A stretch of 64,000 nucleotides of DNA, taken from Nigrospora sphaerica (Eukaryota > Ascomycota > Sordariomycetes > Amphisphaeriales > Apiosporaceae). The stretch lies in assembly GCA_018287875.1 (NCBI GenBank), contig JAGVVL010000025.1:1364001-1428000 (forward strand). The letters are read 5' to 3'. The notes below the pieces were generated by a model. The model was given only the letters and a program-made list of their open reading frames with translations, ran no database searches and was not told the DNA's origin. Both the position numbers and the translations under genes were made by a program. Positions 31,997-43,500 of this stretch are shown piece by piece. Within the stretch, counting starts at the first letter, position 1, and every line of letters starts with the position of its first letter.

Positions 31997-32953
31997 GAGT
32001 CGGGTGGAAGTATAACGAGTTTACGGCCAGAACTGGCTCACCCGGGGGTCGCACCGCCGGCCACTTGAACACTCGATAGAGCTGGGGCATTTGGTGCCCC
32101 GGACACAAAGAGATTGCATAATCAGGCGTTGGCAATTGGGATTTAGCATGGGGCTCGCATTCACCAGCATTAGGAGGTCAGGCACCTTGGCGGTCGCAAG
32201 GGGTTGTCCCGGACCGCAGGTTATTTTTCCCCAACGGAGCCAAAGTGTACGCATCAACGGAGACTAGGCCAGCCTATTCATGTGCATACGCAAGGATGGC
32301 TCAACGATCTGGACATGTTTAATGGATCAAGCGTCAATACAGTGTCAATAAACCGAGCATCTCAACCCGATTGGGCCAACTCTCGCGGCTCCAACGCGCT
32401 TTTCCCATGCATCACCAATGCCGCCCAGCGCCAGTCCACGGCAGCGATGTGGTCTCGCTGGTCCGGAACTTCATGGCGCTGCTTCCTATAGGCAGCAACA
32501 AAGGAAGAGTAGTCCATATGCGGAGACGGACACCTTGGTTTCTCACCTTTTGGGCCAATAGTCCCTGCTTGCAGTAGTTTGGCCAAGCTGAATGGGTGCG
32601 GCGCCCACCGAACTTGGGCGAACGTCATCGTCTCCTCGTCTCCGGAATCCGGGTTGGGGGTCACCTGGACGGCCGGATCACAGACCCGCGTGATCCCCCC
32701 CCCCCTCCTAAAGGCCTGAGTCGAGCTAGCCGTAAGTAACCCGCTGACGGATCCGAGGTATATTAGATGCGGTCCCGAGCCGCGTTTGCAGTCGACCCAG
32801 CGACCGCATCGGCCAAGGCAGATCGCACTGAAGCCTCGTTGTAGATAATCGAAGGGCAGTGGGTGTGATGTTGGAGACGAAGGTCACATTCGGGATGTGG
32901 GTTCCCGCTCTTCTGCCCAAGGCATTGCGTAGATTCAGTTGGTACGCTCTCAC
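31997..32953. other. Convergent intergenic region
   Basis: These 957 bp lie between the stop codons of convergent genes and hold both 3' UTRs. An 11-bp C run occurs at 32695-32705. One minus-strand frame in the middle is listed separately as a doubtful small gene. Confidence 0.5.
32362..32664 (-). CDS. Doubtful small hypothetical protein (100 aa)
   Basis: A minus-strand frame from ATG to TGA with no intron. It reads plausibly as protein, with FAQVRWAPHPFSLAKLLQAG and DHIAAVDWRWAALVMHGK, and its first third has mostly G/C-ending codons. I recognise no family, and G/C bias fades in the second half. It lies in a region where 3' UTRs of both neighbours are expected, so it may be chance. Confidence 0.22.
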   Translation of the reverse strand: MTPNPDSGDEETMTFAQVRWAPHPFSLAKLLQAGTIGPKGEKPRCPSPHMDYSSFVAAYRKQRHEVPDQRDHIAAVDWRWAALVMHGKSALEPRELAQSG

Positions 32954-34153
32954 TCAACTGACCCGGGGCATGTCCTTCGCGAGGGTTTCCCATTCATCCT
33001 TCATCAGCTTCCGGAACGTGAGCTCCCAGCCCTTGACCCCTTTCGACTCGGCATCCTCCCATTTCGCCTTCCGGATCTTGGCCAGCCCGACCTGCGCAGT
33101 GCGGTCGCCGCCCATGGCCGCCCTCGTCAGCCACTCTTCCGCCCTCGGGTCTCTCTCGTCCATGGCCGCGGTGGCGAACAGGGTCGCGGCGTGCGGGTTG
33201 TCCAGCTCCCTGGCGGCACTCTCCCACACCTTTGTGGCGTTCTTGGCGTCGCCGACGCGCGTGTAGCACCGGCCCATCTCCACCAGGCACGCGGCCTGCC
33301 AGTCGAAAGCGCCGGGGGTCCGGCGCCCCTTCTGCGGATCGAGCGCCCGCTGGAACCACCAGAGGGCGTCCCGGGCGGCCTTCTCTGTTGCCGAGCTGGA
33401 CGCGCAGATGAGGCCGCGGAGCGTCTCGTAGTTGGCGCGGTCGCAGTCGGTCTCGCACTGGACGCGGCCCGTCGTCACGCGCTCGAGGGCGCGGGCGAAC
33501 ACAGGGCGGTCCAGCCGCTTGAGGGCCTGGCCCAGGCGCACCAGCGTCAGCTCGCTGGGCGCGTACTTCTCGAGGGTGCCCAGGTCGCGCAGGATCTCGA
33601 GGGCGATGGACCACGGCTGCCCACCGGGCGTGAACATGAGCACGCAGGCCAGGCTGTGCAGCGTCGCGAGCACTGCCGGCCTGTTGGCCGCGTCGTCCCG
33701 CACCAGCCCCTGCAGCACCCACGGCCACTCCATACGCGCCGCGTCCCGCGCCCGGGCGCGCTGCTGGTGCTCAGGGACGAGGCCGCGCGGCCGGTTGCGG
33801 AGCGCCTCGAGCTGCCCGTGCCGACGCTGGGCGTACTCCATGAGCACGCTGCGGGCCTGCCCGGCCGTCATGCCCTTCAGGTACGCGGGCGCGGCCGGGT
33901 GCTGGAGCATGGCCTGGAGATCGGCAACCGCGGGCACATCCTCCAAGGTGTACGGTGGCATATCATTGCGTCTCTGCGTGAACTTGAGCTTCCCGTTGTC
34001 CTTCTTGGTGTCGTCCTCCTGGGCGTGGCGCCGTGTGGTCGCGTAGGATTGAACAGCCACGATTGGCACGTACAGCGGCAAGCAGCGGGCGAGGCTGTTA
34101 CGTTGGGCTGGACATTGAAGAACGCGGCGGAACCGCGTCGTTCTGAGCTGCAT
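32954..34153 (-). CDS. Putative mitochondrial helical-repeat (TPR/Sel1-like) protein
   Basis: A single-exon gene of 399 aa, function unknown. The first 45 residues are rich in Arg with no acidic residue (MQLRTTRFRRVLQCPAQRNS start), a typical matrix-targeting presequence. Downstream, helical repeat character is visible: ALEILRDLGTLEKYAPSELT, then ALWWFQRALDPQKG, MGRCYTRVGDAKNATKVWES, LFATAAMDERDPRAEEWLTR and AAMGGDRTAQVGLAKIRKAK. These last units, with Ala-rich helices about 36 residues apart and a G-D turn, resemble Sel1/TPR repeats. The gene is very GC-rich and is divergent from UTP16. It could be a mitochondrial assembly or translation factor, but nothing in the sequence identifies which. 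Confidence 0.75.
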   Translation of the reverse strand: MQLRTTRFRRVLQCPAQRNSLARCLPLYVPIVAVQSYATTRRHAQEDDTKKDNGKLKFTQRRNDMPPYTLEDVPAVADLQAMLQHPAAPAYLKGMTAGQARSVLMEYAQRRHGQLEALRNRPRGLVPEHQQRARARDAARMEWPWVLQGLVRDDAANRPAVLATLHSLACVLMFTPGGQPWSIALEILRDLGTLEKYAPSELTLVRLGQALKRLDRPVFARALERVTTGRVQCETDCDRANYETLRGLICASSSATEKAARDALWWFQRALDPQKGRRTPGAFDWQAACLVEMGRCYTRVGDAKNATKVWESAARELDNPHAATLFATAAMDERDPRAEEWLTRAAMGGDRTAQVGLAKIRKAKWEDAESKGVKGWELTFRKLMKDEWETLAKDMPRVS

Positions 34154-34641
34154 GACGATGGTGGCTCGGCGCGGTGTACGAGTGAGAGGCGAAGTGCGCG
34201 TTGCTAAGAAGTGCGGATAGCGACGCTCCTGACGCCTAGTAAGTAAGCTATGGGCACGCTCGAGGAAGCTTGAGAAGAGCGTTCCGGTATGCCGGGACTC
34301 CTAGCAGTGACCAACGCGCCTATGTGAGTCAAGTATAAACGAGCTCTCGGCCGCCTGCTGTACATATCATTGTACGAACAATACTGGGTTCTCGGTCAGG
34401 GCAGCAGAATCCAACGCGACAATGGGTGAGGTACTACGGTTCTGCGTGAGGACCTAGTGAAGCTCCCGTTCGGCGATGTATCAAGTGGGGCCGGGCCGGC
34501 ATCTTCTTATCTTATCCTCGCGCCCCACTAAAACTTTTTCAAAAGTTCACTCAGAAGAAGCAGCCGACACTCGCCATCACGCATCAGCAGCACTTGGAAA
34601 GAGGGAGCAGCAGCCGTCTCGCCCAAGAGCCAACCGAAAAT
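34154..34641. promoter_or_regulatory. Bidirectional promoter, mitochondrial repeat protein / UTP16
   Basis: These 488 bp between divergent ATGs must contain both promoters. No TATA box close to either start and no named site was recognised. Confidence 0.4.
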
Positions 34642-36002
34642 ATGGCCCCCTTGACTCGAAGACGCGCGAGGCTCTCGCAGGCTTCGGAAATCGCCGACTC
34701 GACGCAGACCTCCAGGCAGACGTCACCCGAGCCGACCTTTACCGAAATCCCCATGTCTGCCCGCAAGTCGAGGCGCAAAGAGTCGCCCACCAGTGGGACA
34801 CCGAAGCCCCAGAAAGTTTCCGACCAGACGAAACCGGACGGCGAGGCGGAGAACCAAGAAGAGCCGCAGCAAAGCGCGTCCACCCCCCGTCCCCAGAAGT
34901 TGGCAGTGCGCGTCCACAATCAAGAAGACGAGGAAGGAGTCCAGCAGCATATCAGCGTCGAGGCGCACATCTTGCCCTCTGGAGACCAGCAGTCCAAAGC
35001 GGAGCCTACAGCTACCACGGAAGAGGCAAAAAACGAAGAGACTAAGAAACCATCCGATGCCGAAACTGGGGAGGCCATGGCGGCGGCAGAAGAGGACAAG
35101 GAGGCCTTGACTCCCTTCACACCATCCATGCTTAATATGCAGTTGGAGGCCGAAGCGAACCAGCGACTGAGCTTCCAGCAGCAACTCAATGCTGAGGGAC
35201 CTGAGTCTACACCTGCACCAAAACCCAAGGGCAAGAGCACACACATTACTTTCGGAGACGACGACGATGTCGAGAGCTACGTTGCGACCGCCGCGGCCGC
35301 GGGAACCAAGGCACCGGAAGCTTCCCAGGACGACAAGGAGGACGAGAACCAGGAGGATAGCGATGACGAGGCTCCCGAGGCCGTGTCGACACAGGCAGCC
35401 GCTAAGGTTGCCATGAAGTCTGCGCAGGATGCGGCCGATGCTGCAGAGAAGTATGTCCCCTTCTGAGACGCGGCGCGACTGTGCATGCTAATACGCATAA
35501 CAGACAAGCCGCCGAGCTGAGGCGAAAACGCCAGGAGAGGGATAACCTCCTGAAGCAACAGGCAGGCAAGAGGAAGCGCGACAGCCAGAAGGCAGAGAAA
35601 CTCAAGAGAAGCCTGGCCGTCATAGGCGAGGAGGAGGAGCCCGCGGACGAACACGAGCGGAGCGGCCGGCGGCGAAGCAAGTACAACGTCCCGGAAACTC
35701 TGCCGGCCGAGTTCCTGACGGACTCGGAGAGTAGCGATGAAGACGAGAAGGCTCTCAAGGTCGTCAAGAAACCCAAGAAGATTAACTTCGAGGAAGTCGA
35801 GCAGGAGCTGCGCAAGGAGGGCCGGCGGCCTCGGGACGAGGTCGTGGGATCAACCGCGTACCGGGTTGTGGCAGATCTGGGCGAGAAGAACCAGGCACCG
35901 AGGGCGCACAAGAACTCGAGGCTTCTCAAAGAACAGCTATTGCGCCGGGACCGCGCAGGTGTTTCGACGGGAAAGAGCAAGGGCTTCTTCAAGAAGCGGT
36001 AG
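34642..36002 (+). CDS. UTP16: U3 snoRNA-associated protein Utp16/Bud21-like
   Basis: Utp16 (Bud21) is a small charged component of the SSU processome, which processes 18S rRNA in the nucleolus. Exons 34642-35450 and 35504-36002 join across a 53-bp intron with branch GCTAATAC, giving 435 aa. The start MAPLTRRRARLSQ is used because it is the first ATG in frame. The first half is low-complexity and acidic, with a conserved-looking HITFGDDDDVESYV patch. The family core follows: SDDEAPEAVSTQAAA (about residues 240-256), a long charged helix over the splice site (KQAAELRRKRQERDNLLKQQ), and the basic C-terminus with FLTDSESSDEDE and LKEQLLRRDRAGVSTGKSKG. It is longer than yeast Bud21 (214 aa), mostly in the N-terminal region. 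Family assignment rests on the DEAPE motif and the charged helix. Confidence 0.8.
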
Positions 36003-39000
36003 ATGAGGTTGCCGATCAGCGGGCGCGTCTTCAAGCGGCATGACATTGTCCTGGGGCCGTCTACAGCGCTCCGACCTCTGCCCGCATCAATCTACCTACT
36101 ATTACATAAGACATACCCAATACCAGCAGCGACCAGCGATTGGCTCTTTCCAGATGGCAAGTTGGACCAGCACTCCAGGGATAACGGTACAAATGCGGCC
36201 CGGCTTGTACGGCGGCAACTTCCCCGGCGCAGACGCCGGCGGGTATTGACAAGGGGTGCTTCATAAGCACTTCCGGGTTACCGGGCCCCGGTCGGACGAA
36301 TAACCCCTTCTATCAACCCACATCACACGTAGAATGACAGGTCAACTCGGCGACCTGCATATCCAGGGCACAGTTTCGGGCCCATGCAATCGGCAATAGC
36401 AGCGGGTGGCCATGCAACCGCAGCACGCATAATGCCACTGCCCCGCCCGAATACGACGACGGGCGACATTCCGGCTCCGAGCAGAACGGGACACAGGGTG
36501 TCGTGGTTTTTTGCACGGCTTGGGTCTCTTGCGGAGAAGGACCGCCCGTGCAGCAGTTTATCGTGCCGACTGTTGCGACTCTACAGCGCAGATGCACAGA
36601 AACCTTGCCCCGCCAGATAGCGACTTGGCATCGATCTTTGCAAGCCGCGCAAGGGGCACCAGAGGTACCCTTGGGACCTGGAGGGCAGACCGCATCAAAG
36701 TTTCCGGCTGGCTGGCACAGGGTTCAGGAGAAGAGAAGAGCCTCGTGCGTTCATAGCAGGAACCATTGACTGCCCTGCCTATACGCCGGTTTCTTCGACT
36801 ACTTGACGGCCTGGCTATGATGATAAGAATACGCCACCAAGCAGGGTGGGAGGCTGCTGTCGATGAATTAAAGGGATCAAGTCGTCAAGTCCCGCCGTGA
36901 ACGGCATACCTGTAAGCCCACTCCTGACTGAGGACCCCTTTAGGATACCTACGCCCGAACGTGACGTGTCGCACGCGACCGCCGACGTAATAAGCAGCGT
37001 ATCGGCGATCTTGGCTAGATGTCACGTCTCCCCCAACTCGTCGGAGCATCCCCCGACGCACGGCCAGCGGGTCGCACCCCTCGATCGGGCAAGCGAGAGA
37101 GCGACGAGCGTAGCGGTCGACAACAATACGCGCGCCGTCGAGCCCAAGCCGTCGGGATACGGGTACCTGTGCGCTGGGATGGACCCCTTTCGGGGCCCTG
37201 GTTAATTAAAGGGCTGACCCAGTACCTACCTCTGGTCAGTACCCAGTGGCTGTGATAACCTTTTCATAGTTCGGAAAGACTACTTACCTAGGTATCCGGC
37301 CCCGTTGTTTGCTCACGGGGGTCCTCCCCAGAATCCATCCCACTTGTGGCAATTTGCGGAGCGGTGGAAGCTGTTTTCGCTGCTCCGTCATCCCCCATCG
37401 CGTGGACCTCCCCCAACGAGATGTCGTCTTTCTTGAAGGTTATGGAGGACATTGTTGTAAAATTGCTCCATGGCCCCGACGATTTGGCTACTTCCCTCTC
37501 CCCAGTCTTGCCAGGAGCTAGGTTTCAAGAAACACCGACCCCCTTACTGTACGAATAAAGGGCTGGCAGGGCGGAGTGGAACCCCTGCGGATCTGTTGGC
37601 TGCTATCCACCCCCCAAAGCTGGCATCTCTAGCAGCCGGTAAGTTCCTTCCGCCTCGGCAGCGCGGCCCCGATGGTGCTCATCTGCAGACTTATTAACAC
37701 TCTGTCGTGTGCAGCGACTAGTCCAAGTTCTAGGCCAAGATAGGGGAATCCGCTCCTGAATGACACGGGCTCGGCAGAGATGGGCTCGGCGTATGAGAAG
37801 CTCAGATGGCAACTAGCGAGTCGCCATCAGGCATATGGTATTCCTCCCAGCTGGCTCCGTTGCGGCTGCGGCTGGGGCGAAAGGAATCCGGAGAGGGGAC
37901 AAGCCGAAGGGCAGAGGCAAGATCGGCAGCGCAAGATCTACGGTATGGAGCACGCAGAGTCGACCAGACCTAACGCAACCCGGGGGGGGGGGGGGGGGGG
38001 CGGAGCGGGTACCGTATGCACAAACATCCGGGTGGGTTTGCCCTGGGGCAGCTGGGCGACGGGCTCGTAAACCCATCGCTGGCGCTGTCGATCCAAATCG
38101 CCAGGGACCTTGCTCCGGATGCCAATCCAAAATGCGCATCATTCAAACCCTGGCGCATCGCGGCTCCGACTGCCTGGCTCTCACAGCAAACCAGCGACGG
38201 GCAGACGCTGTTGCAAATAGGTTGGCTGGCAATGACGGCTTCCGCTGTCACTTTGCCAATGCCGAAAGCCAATGCAAGCCCCCAACGGGCTGCCACGCGA
38301 GCCTGTCTTAGTTGACGCTTCTGTGCGCCCGGTCGAGGGAGGAGCAATGCTAGAAGGTGCATAATATTCCGAGTTATGCCTTGCGAGGTAAAGTCACGGG
38401 GGATTGGAAGAGATTTCAGCCTAGCTTGGGCAGTTTCGTCGTCGCAACGCCCGGTCGAATCCCTGGCTAGCAAGCCGACTGGCGCACCGGCGGCGCGGAC
38501 GGCGATGCTAATGCGTGCTAGCATACAGAAAGCCGGCGCCAGACGTGCCAGGATTGGTCTGTTTCTATGAAAAGACCCTCTTCGGCTCTCAGCTCGGTAC
38601 CAAGTTGATTGGCCGGCGTGGCGAATTCCTCAGCTTGGGCCGGTCTAGTAGTCTAGGGCCGACGCTATACTATAGTAAGCCGCCGCCTTCAGCTGCTAGC
38701 TAGCCACCCGGTATATTCGAACCGCCCGTCTGGAAGCGGATACCCGTCGCTAAGGATGCAGGCACAGCGGTTCCCGGTCGTGGTTGTCGTTGACTAGGGG
38801 TTCTTGGGGCCGAATATGCCATCTCGAGCGCGTGGGCCCATCGCCCAGCCATGAAGGGGCCGTTGGGTCCAGCGGGTGGTTAAAGGCCGCCGTGCCCGTT
38901 TTCTGGCGAGGGCTCGTTGTCTCGCCTTCATCCGGAGATAGAGCCCACTGTTTCTGGCAACCGAGAAACCGACGGGATCGTTTGGGCTACCGATTCGTCT

Positions 39001-39093
39001 TGCAGCCGAGGCCGGAAACCACTGTTCTCTTGATATCCGCCCGCCCTTCGCCCGTCCTCCTCCCCGCCCTCGCCTCTCCTCCGCCACGCCGCC
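36003..39093. other. Intergenic region with no supported gene
   Basis: These 3.1 kb show short frames on both strands without recognised motifs. The only distinct element is a 19-bp G run at 37982-38000. The last 300 bp before 39094 act as promoter and leader of the receptor gene. No tRNA-like T-arm with matching stems was found. Confidence 0.5.
37982..38000. repeat. Poly-G tract (19 bp)
   Basis: An uninterrupted run of 19 G between two C residues, in noncoding DNA. Homopolymers of this length are prone to length error in sequencing and to slippage in vivo. Confidence 0.95.
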
Positions 39094-40573
39094 ATGACCG
39101 AATCCCGGGGCGAGCAGATCAGGGCCGTGACTTGGGCGTGCCTGGCCCTCTCGACCGTCGCCACCCTGTTGCGGATATACTGCCGGGGCTGGGTGACGAA
39201 GGCCTTCTCAACGGACGACTGGCTTGCCGTGATCGCCCAGGTACGTCGTCTCCGGGATCGAACCAAGCTTTGGCCTACAGGCCCCTGACTGACCGTGACG
39301 ATGGGCAGGGTCTCTTTATGGTGTTCTGTGCATATGAAATCACGGGTGTCTATTGGGGCACGGGACAACACTTCAAGGACATCCCTCCCGAACGCATCCC
39401 TAAAGCCATGCAGGTGCGTGATGCGTTGCACCAGCGGATAGCTTCCCCGGTTTTCCCGTCGCGGTGCTAACGGCATTTCACAGATGTGGTGGACGTGCGA
39501 GCCAACATATGTCCTGACCAACATGGCCATCAAAGGCAGCATTGCCATCTTCCTGTTGCGGATATTCACCGAGAGGCTGCACAAGATCATTGTCTGGTCC
39601 GTCTTGATCATGACCCAGGTCTACAGCTTCTTCTTCTTCCTGCTCTTCGTACTGCAGTGTCGGCCCACGTCGCTCTTCTGGGAGCGGTACGGCTCCAACC
39701 CCCCCGAGGGCCACTGCCTCGACGCCAGCATCATCTCCAAGACCTTCTATGGCTACGCGGCTATTAGCTGCCTTACCGACTGGACCTACAGTCTGCTGCC
39801 TGTAGTCCTGGTCTCGGGCCTGCAAATGAGTTTCCGTATCAAGGTTTCCGTCTGCATCATCATGGCTGCCGGTGCCATGTAAGTAGTTCCTCACACCGCA
39901 ACAAAACGCAACCCCCCCCCCCCCCCCGGTCGTGCCATGGCTGACATGCCTGTCCTTCAGTGCTTCTAGTGCCACCATTGTCCGTTTCCCCTACCTCTGG
40001 TCCCTGACCGACATCGACGATTTCCTGTACTCGACCTCCGACGTGGCCATCTGGTCGACGGTGGAGACGGGCATCGGCATCACGACGGCGGCGGTGGCGA
40101 CGCTGCGGCCGCTGATGCGGACCTTCTTCGGGGGCGGCTCGTCGGCGCCGGGGCACGGCACGTCGGCGCGGCAGTGGCACCGGACGGGGTCGGGCAACCA
40201 CGGGTCGTCGGGCAAGGGCGAGGCCTTCTCGATGGGTAACCGCAGCGGGCGGCACCACGGCGGCGCGTCGGCGTCGGCGTCGGCGACGCGCACCAGCAAC
40301 CTCGGCGTCACCACCATCATCGACTACGGCAAGGATGACGACGAGACCGCCCTCGACCTCGAGAACCAGCAGCACCGCCGCAAGACCAGCGCCGCCTCCG
40401 AGACCAGCGCTGAGGACTCCTGGGACCGCCACAGCAACCAGTCCAGCATCTCCTACGGACACGGCCCCTCCAACCCGCGCGGCAACGGCGCCGGTGCCGC
40501 CGCCGCCGCCGCCGCCAACCCCTGGCAGATCACCGTCAAGCAGTCCATCGTCCAGACCCGGGACGTGGAGTAA
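39094..40573 (+). CDS. Fungal rhodopsin-like 7TM integral membrane protein (Pth11-related class)
   Basis: Members of this large fungal family have seven membrane helices and are considered possible GPCR-like sensors; few have known ligands. Four exons (39094-39240, 39309-39413, 39484-39878, 39961-40573) with introns of 68, 70 and 82 bp give 419 aa. Family landmarks are RIYCRGWVTKAFSTDDWLAV after helix 1, the CEPTYVLTNMAIKGSIAIFL segment, LQCRPTSLFW before the extracellular loop, CLTDWTYSLLPVV and the final VETGIGITTAAVATLRPLM. No CFEM domain precedes helix 1. The cytoplasmic tail (about residues 267-419) is disordered, with Gly/Ser/His-rich, Ala-Ser repeat and poly-Ala segments and several Arg/Ser stretches suited to phosphorylation. 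Intron 3 contains a 16-bp C run (39912-39927). Confidence 0.9.
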
Positions 40574-43500
40574 CTACTGCCGGCGGGCGGGGGAAGAAGC
40601 TACCGGCGGTGAAGGTCGCGCGGTGAGATAACTACTTTAATTTAATGATGATGAACCAAGGTGGCAGCGTCACCGACTAATAATGGGAGGAACCCGGAAG
40701 TGGAGCACGGCATTCAATATACCCCTGGCCATTCGCCATTCGAGCCAACGTCTGATTCACAAATTGCTGTTCCCGTCCTCAATCTCGTGCATTTTGGCTT
40801 TCAAAATACTGCGTAAAGTAGAGACACACTGCTGGTGGAGCGCACAACGCTATAGCAGCCATAGCGGCTCGGTGCTCGCAGTGGGTAGAGGCCTCAGCAC
40901 CATATTATATTGGTGGAATAACACAGTACTGATGACGTCGATTGTCAATATAAGAGGATATAAGAATCGAAAATAGACACCTTATTGGCACAGCCAAGCG
41001 AAACCGACCGCTTGAGAGTACAAGAACGACACCAGTACTCAACAATCGACGTGGACAGGGGCCATGATAGGGATCGCCTTCCAGCCCGGACCTAGATGCT
41101 CCGCGGGATATTTAATCCCGGACCAGCCGCGATAGTGAAACATAGTCTCAATGTTCTTTCAGGCCCGACCGAGGCTTCACTCTAAGGGCCATAGCGACAG
41201 CCCCGACGTCGCCCTGGACCGACCCTGTCTCACACTGATGGCGCTTCGCCCGTGATTAATGCCCGAGCCACTCCCGCTACTGTTCCCACTGACACCATGA
41301 TCTGTCCCCTCCCCGCCCGAAAAGCTTCATTTTGGAGCCCCGGAGGATTATTCTCAGCGGGTTTTCAAGTTCCTTATGGAGGCTAACCCGCGCCTTACTG
41401 GTAGCCCTGCTTGGGGCTGCTGGCTAGCCGTTTGACAACGTCTTTTGGGAGCTCAGAGTTCCCCGGATGCAAGAAACGTGACCGGGAAAAAAACCCCCAC
41501 GAACTCTACCAGGGCCGCGCTAGAGTCAGGTCTAGCCGAGGCGTTTTCTTTTCGTCCACAGGCTTGGACGAGGACTAACCAGCGGTTACGAATTTTTCCG
41601 GACCTTACCATGTTACACAAGGCAGCCAATCAGATTCGGACCAGCACCACCCGCTGGCATAACGGTAGCCATCTTCGGTTCGGACAGCCGAGCAAATCGG
41701 GCTCGCCCCAGAGATTGTGGCGACGACGCAGTCAGCAGTGGCACTCAAAATCGCAGCGCCAGAAGTGAGACGGAGCTTTGCGGCTCGCTTCGGACGCCGA
41801 TCGGGTCGTTATAGTCAAGGAGGAAAGCCCCGTCAGTATGTCATGCTATCCCTTCGGGATCCGGAATGCGTCCACCGACGAAGCTCGGCAAAGGGACATT
41901 GGCGCCCAATGTATGCGTAGTCGCGCACTCCCTGCCCATAGGGAGGTTGAGAAACCCGACAATGACCACTCGCCCTTCTTTGCGGCTTCGTCGGGACGGG
42001 CCAGCCGCGCGAAAAGCGGGTCGCTGCGCGGGTAATGGAGTAAATATACAGCGACCGGAGCCCAGACGACGGAATGTAGATTCGAGCAGCGCCCGGCCGC
42101 GAACCGTCAGTTCTCGCCAGCCCAAAAGGCCGGCATATCCCTTGTGCGTCCCGCGGTGTTTGACTCCCTTCAGGCAGACCGCACGGCAGCGGTCGTCCCG
42201 GCACCGGGACAATACTGGCTTGATCAGAGACACGGTAGCCCTGTCGCGTGTGGCTGTGGCCGTCGATCTAGCCTTTTCCGTCGCCTCGGACCCGGAGTCG
42301 TCCTGTCTTTGGGCGGGTGAAGCACCACGAGTAGCCTTCGTATCGTTTCGACGGAAGAAATAAAGCTTCAGAAGCTCCCCGGCGGTCCCGTTCGCGAGGG
42401 GGCAAGGTTCGGGCCTGGCGGAACACCTAGCAACGGGCCGGACGCTGGATGTAGGGGCGGGGATCTGGCCAAGAATGAGGAACCGGACGAGAAGCTCTTT
42501 GTCCCGACTCGTGACAATATGCCGCGAGGTGTACTGCACGCACCGCATAACCCCCCGGGGCGCTCGGATGGCGTTGCACTCACGCTCCTACGACATGGAG
42601 GGCGCAGTCTTATCCTAGATGAATAGTAAGCTGGCAACACCGTAATCAGGCGTCAAATAGACCAATACGACAGCAAGGCGCTGTAAACTCGGCTGGAAAT
42701 CACAAGTCTGGGCTCGGGTTACCCTCAACGCCAGCCACGTGTCATGCCCAGACAGACAGTGCTGACACGATGGCTATGCGGCCAGAGGTCTGGCCATGAG
42801 AAATTCGGGATTGGAAAGAACGACAGCGAGCTAGAACCGACCAAGGTCATCGTTGGGGCAAGCACGGGAATCCCGATGGAAGCCGGGGCTCGGAATGGGC
42901 ATTGCTGTCACCGGTCCAAGGGGGTAAACTCGTACGACAGGCTCATCTCCCATCAGCACTCTCGTAAACCTTTGACACCATCTGACGGGAACCTAGGTCG
43001 TCTGATGGATGGGGAAGGTGCATAGGGGCTTGGCGGAGACGAGCAAGGGAGCAGGATAAGGTTAGACAGCGGAAGGTGCGCCATGGCATTCATCAGCGCT
43101 CTCCAAGCCAGACGACGTCCCACGCTCCGGCGCGTAGGACCTGAGAGGTGGTGGTGGTTTTGGTAGCTCATCCGAAGCAGCCGGACGGTTACATTTTGGA
43201 GGGGTTGAATAGGATGTATGACCACGGCTGACCATCACGGCAACCTGGATAGGCTGTCGAGGAGGTAGGCTTTTAGTTCTGGTCATGTGTGGAAGCGGCC
43301 TTTGTTGGAAACGGGCCATGGAAAAGTCAAGATGAATAATGGCGTGACAGTAGATGGCTAGTCCTTCGGGTCCAGGGCAGGCCCATCCATCAAAGGGCGA
43401 CCAAGAACCGACTCGTCGTCGATCGGCCAGTGTCTGTGTGGCTGGGAGCGTTGTTCCGTGGTACGGAACCGATGAGCTGATGGTCGAGCCGAGCCCCGTC

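Noticed and set aside
32939..34207. A 422-codon plus-strand frame opposite the mitochondrial repeat protein
   Set aside because: It mirrors a very GC-rich coding region; the minus frame has the presequence and helical repeats.
39241..39308. A GGTTCGATCCCGG string on the minus strand resembling a tRNA T-arm
   Set aside because: It lies in intron 1 of the receptor gene, flanking bases do not form the T stem, and no D-arm or anticodon arm fits.
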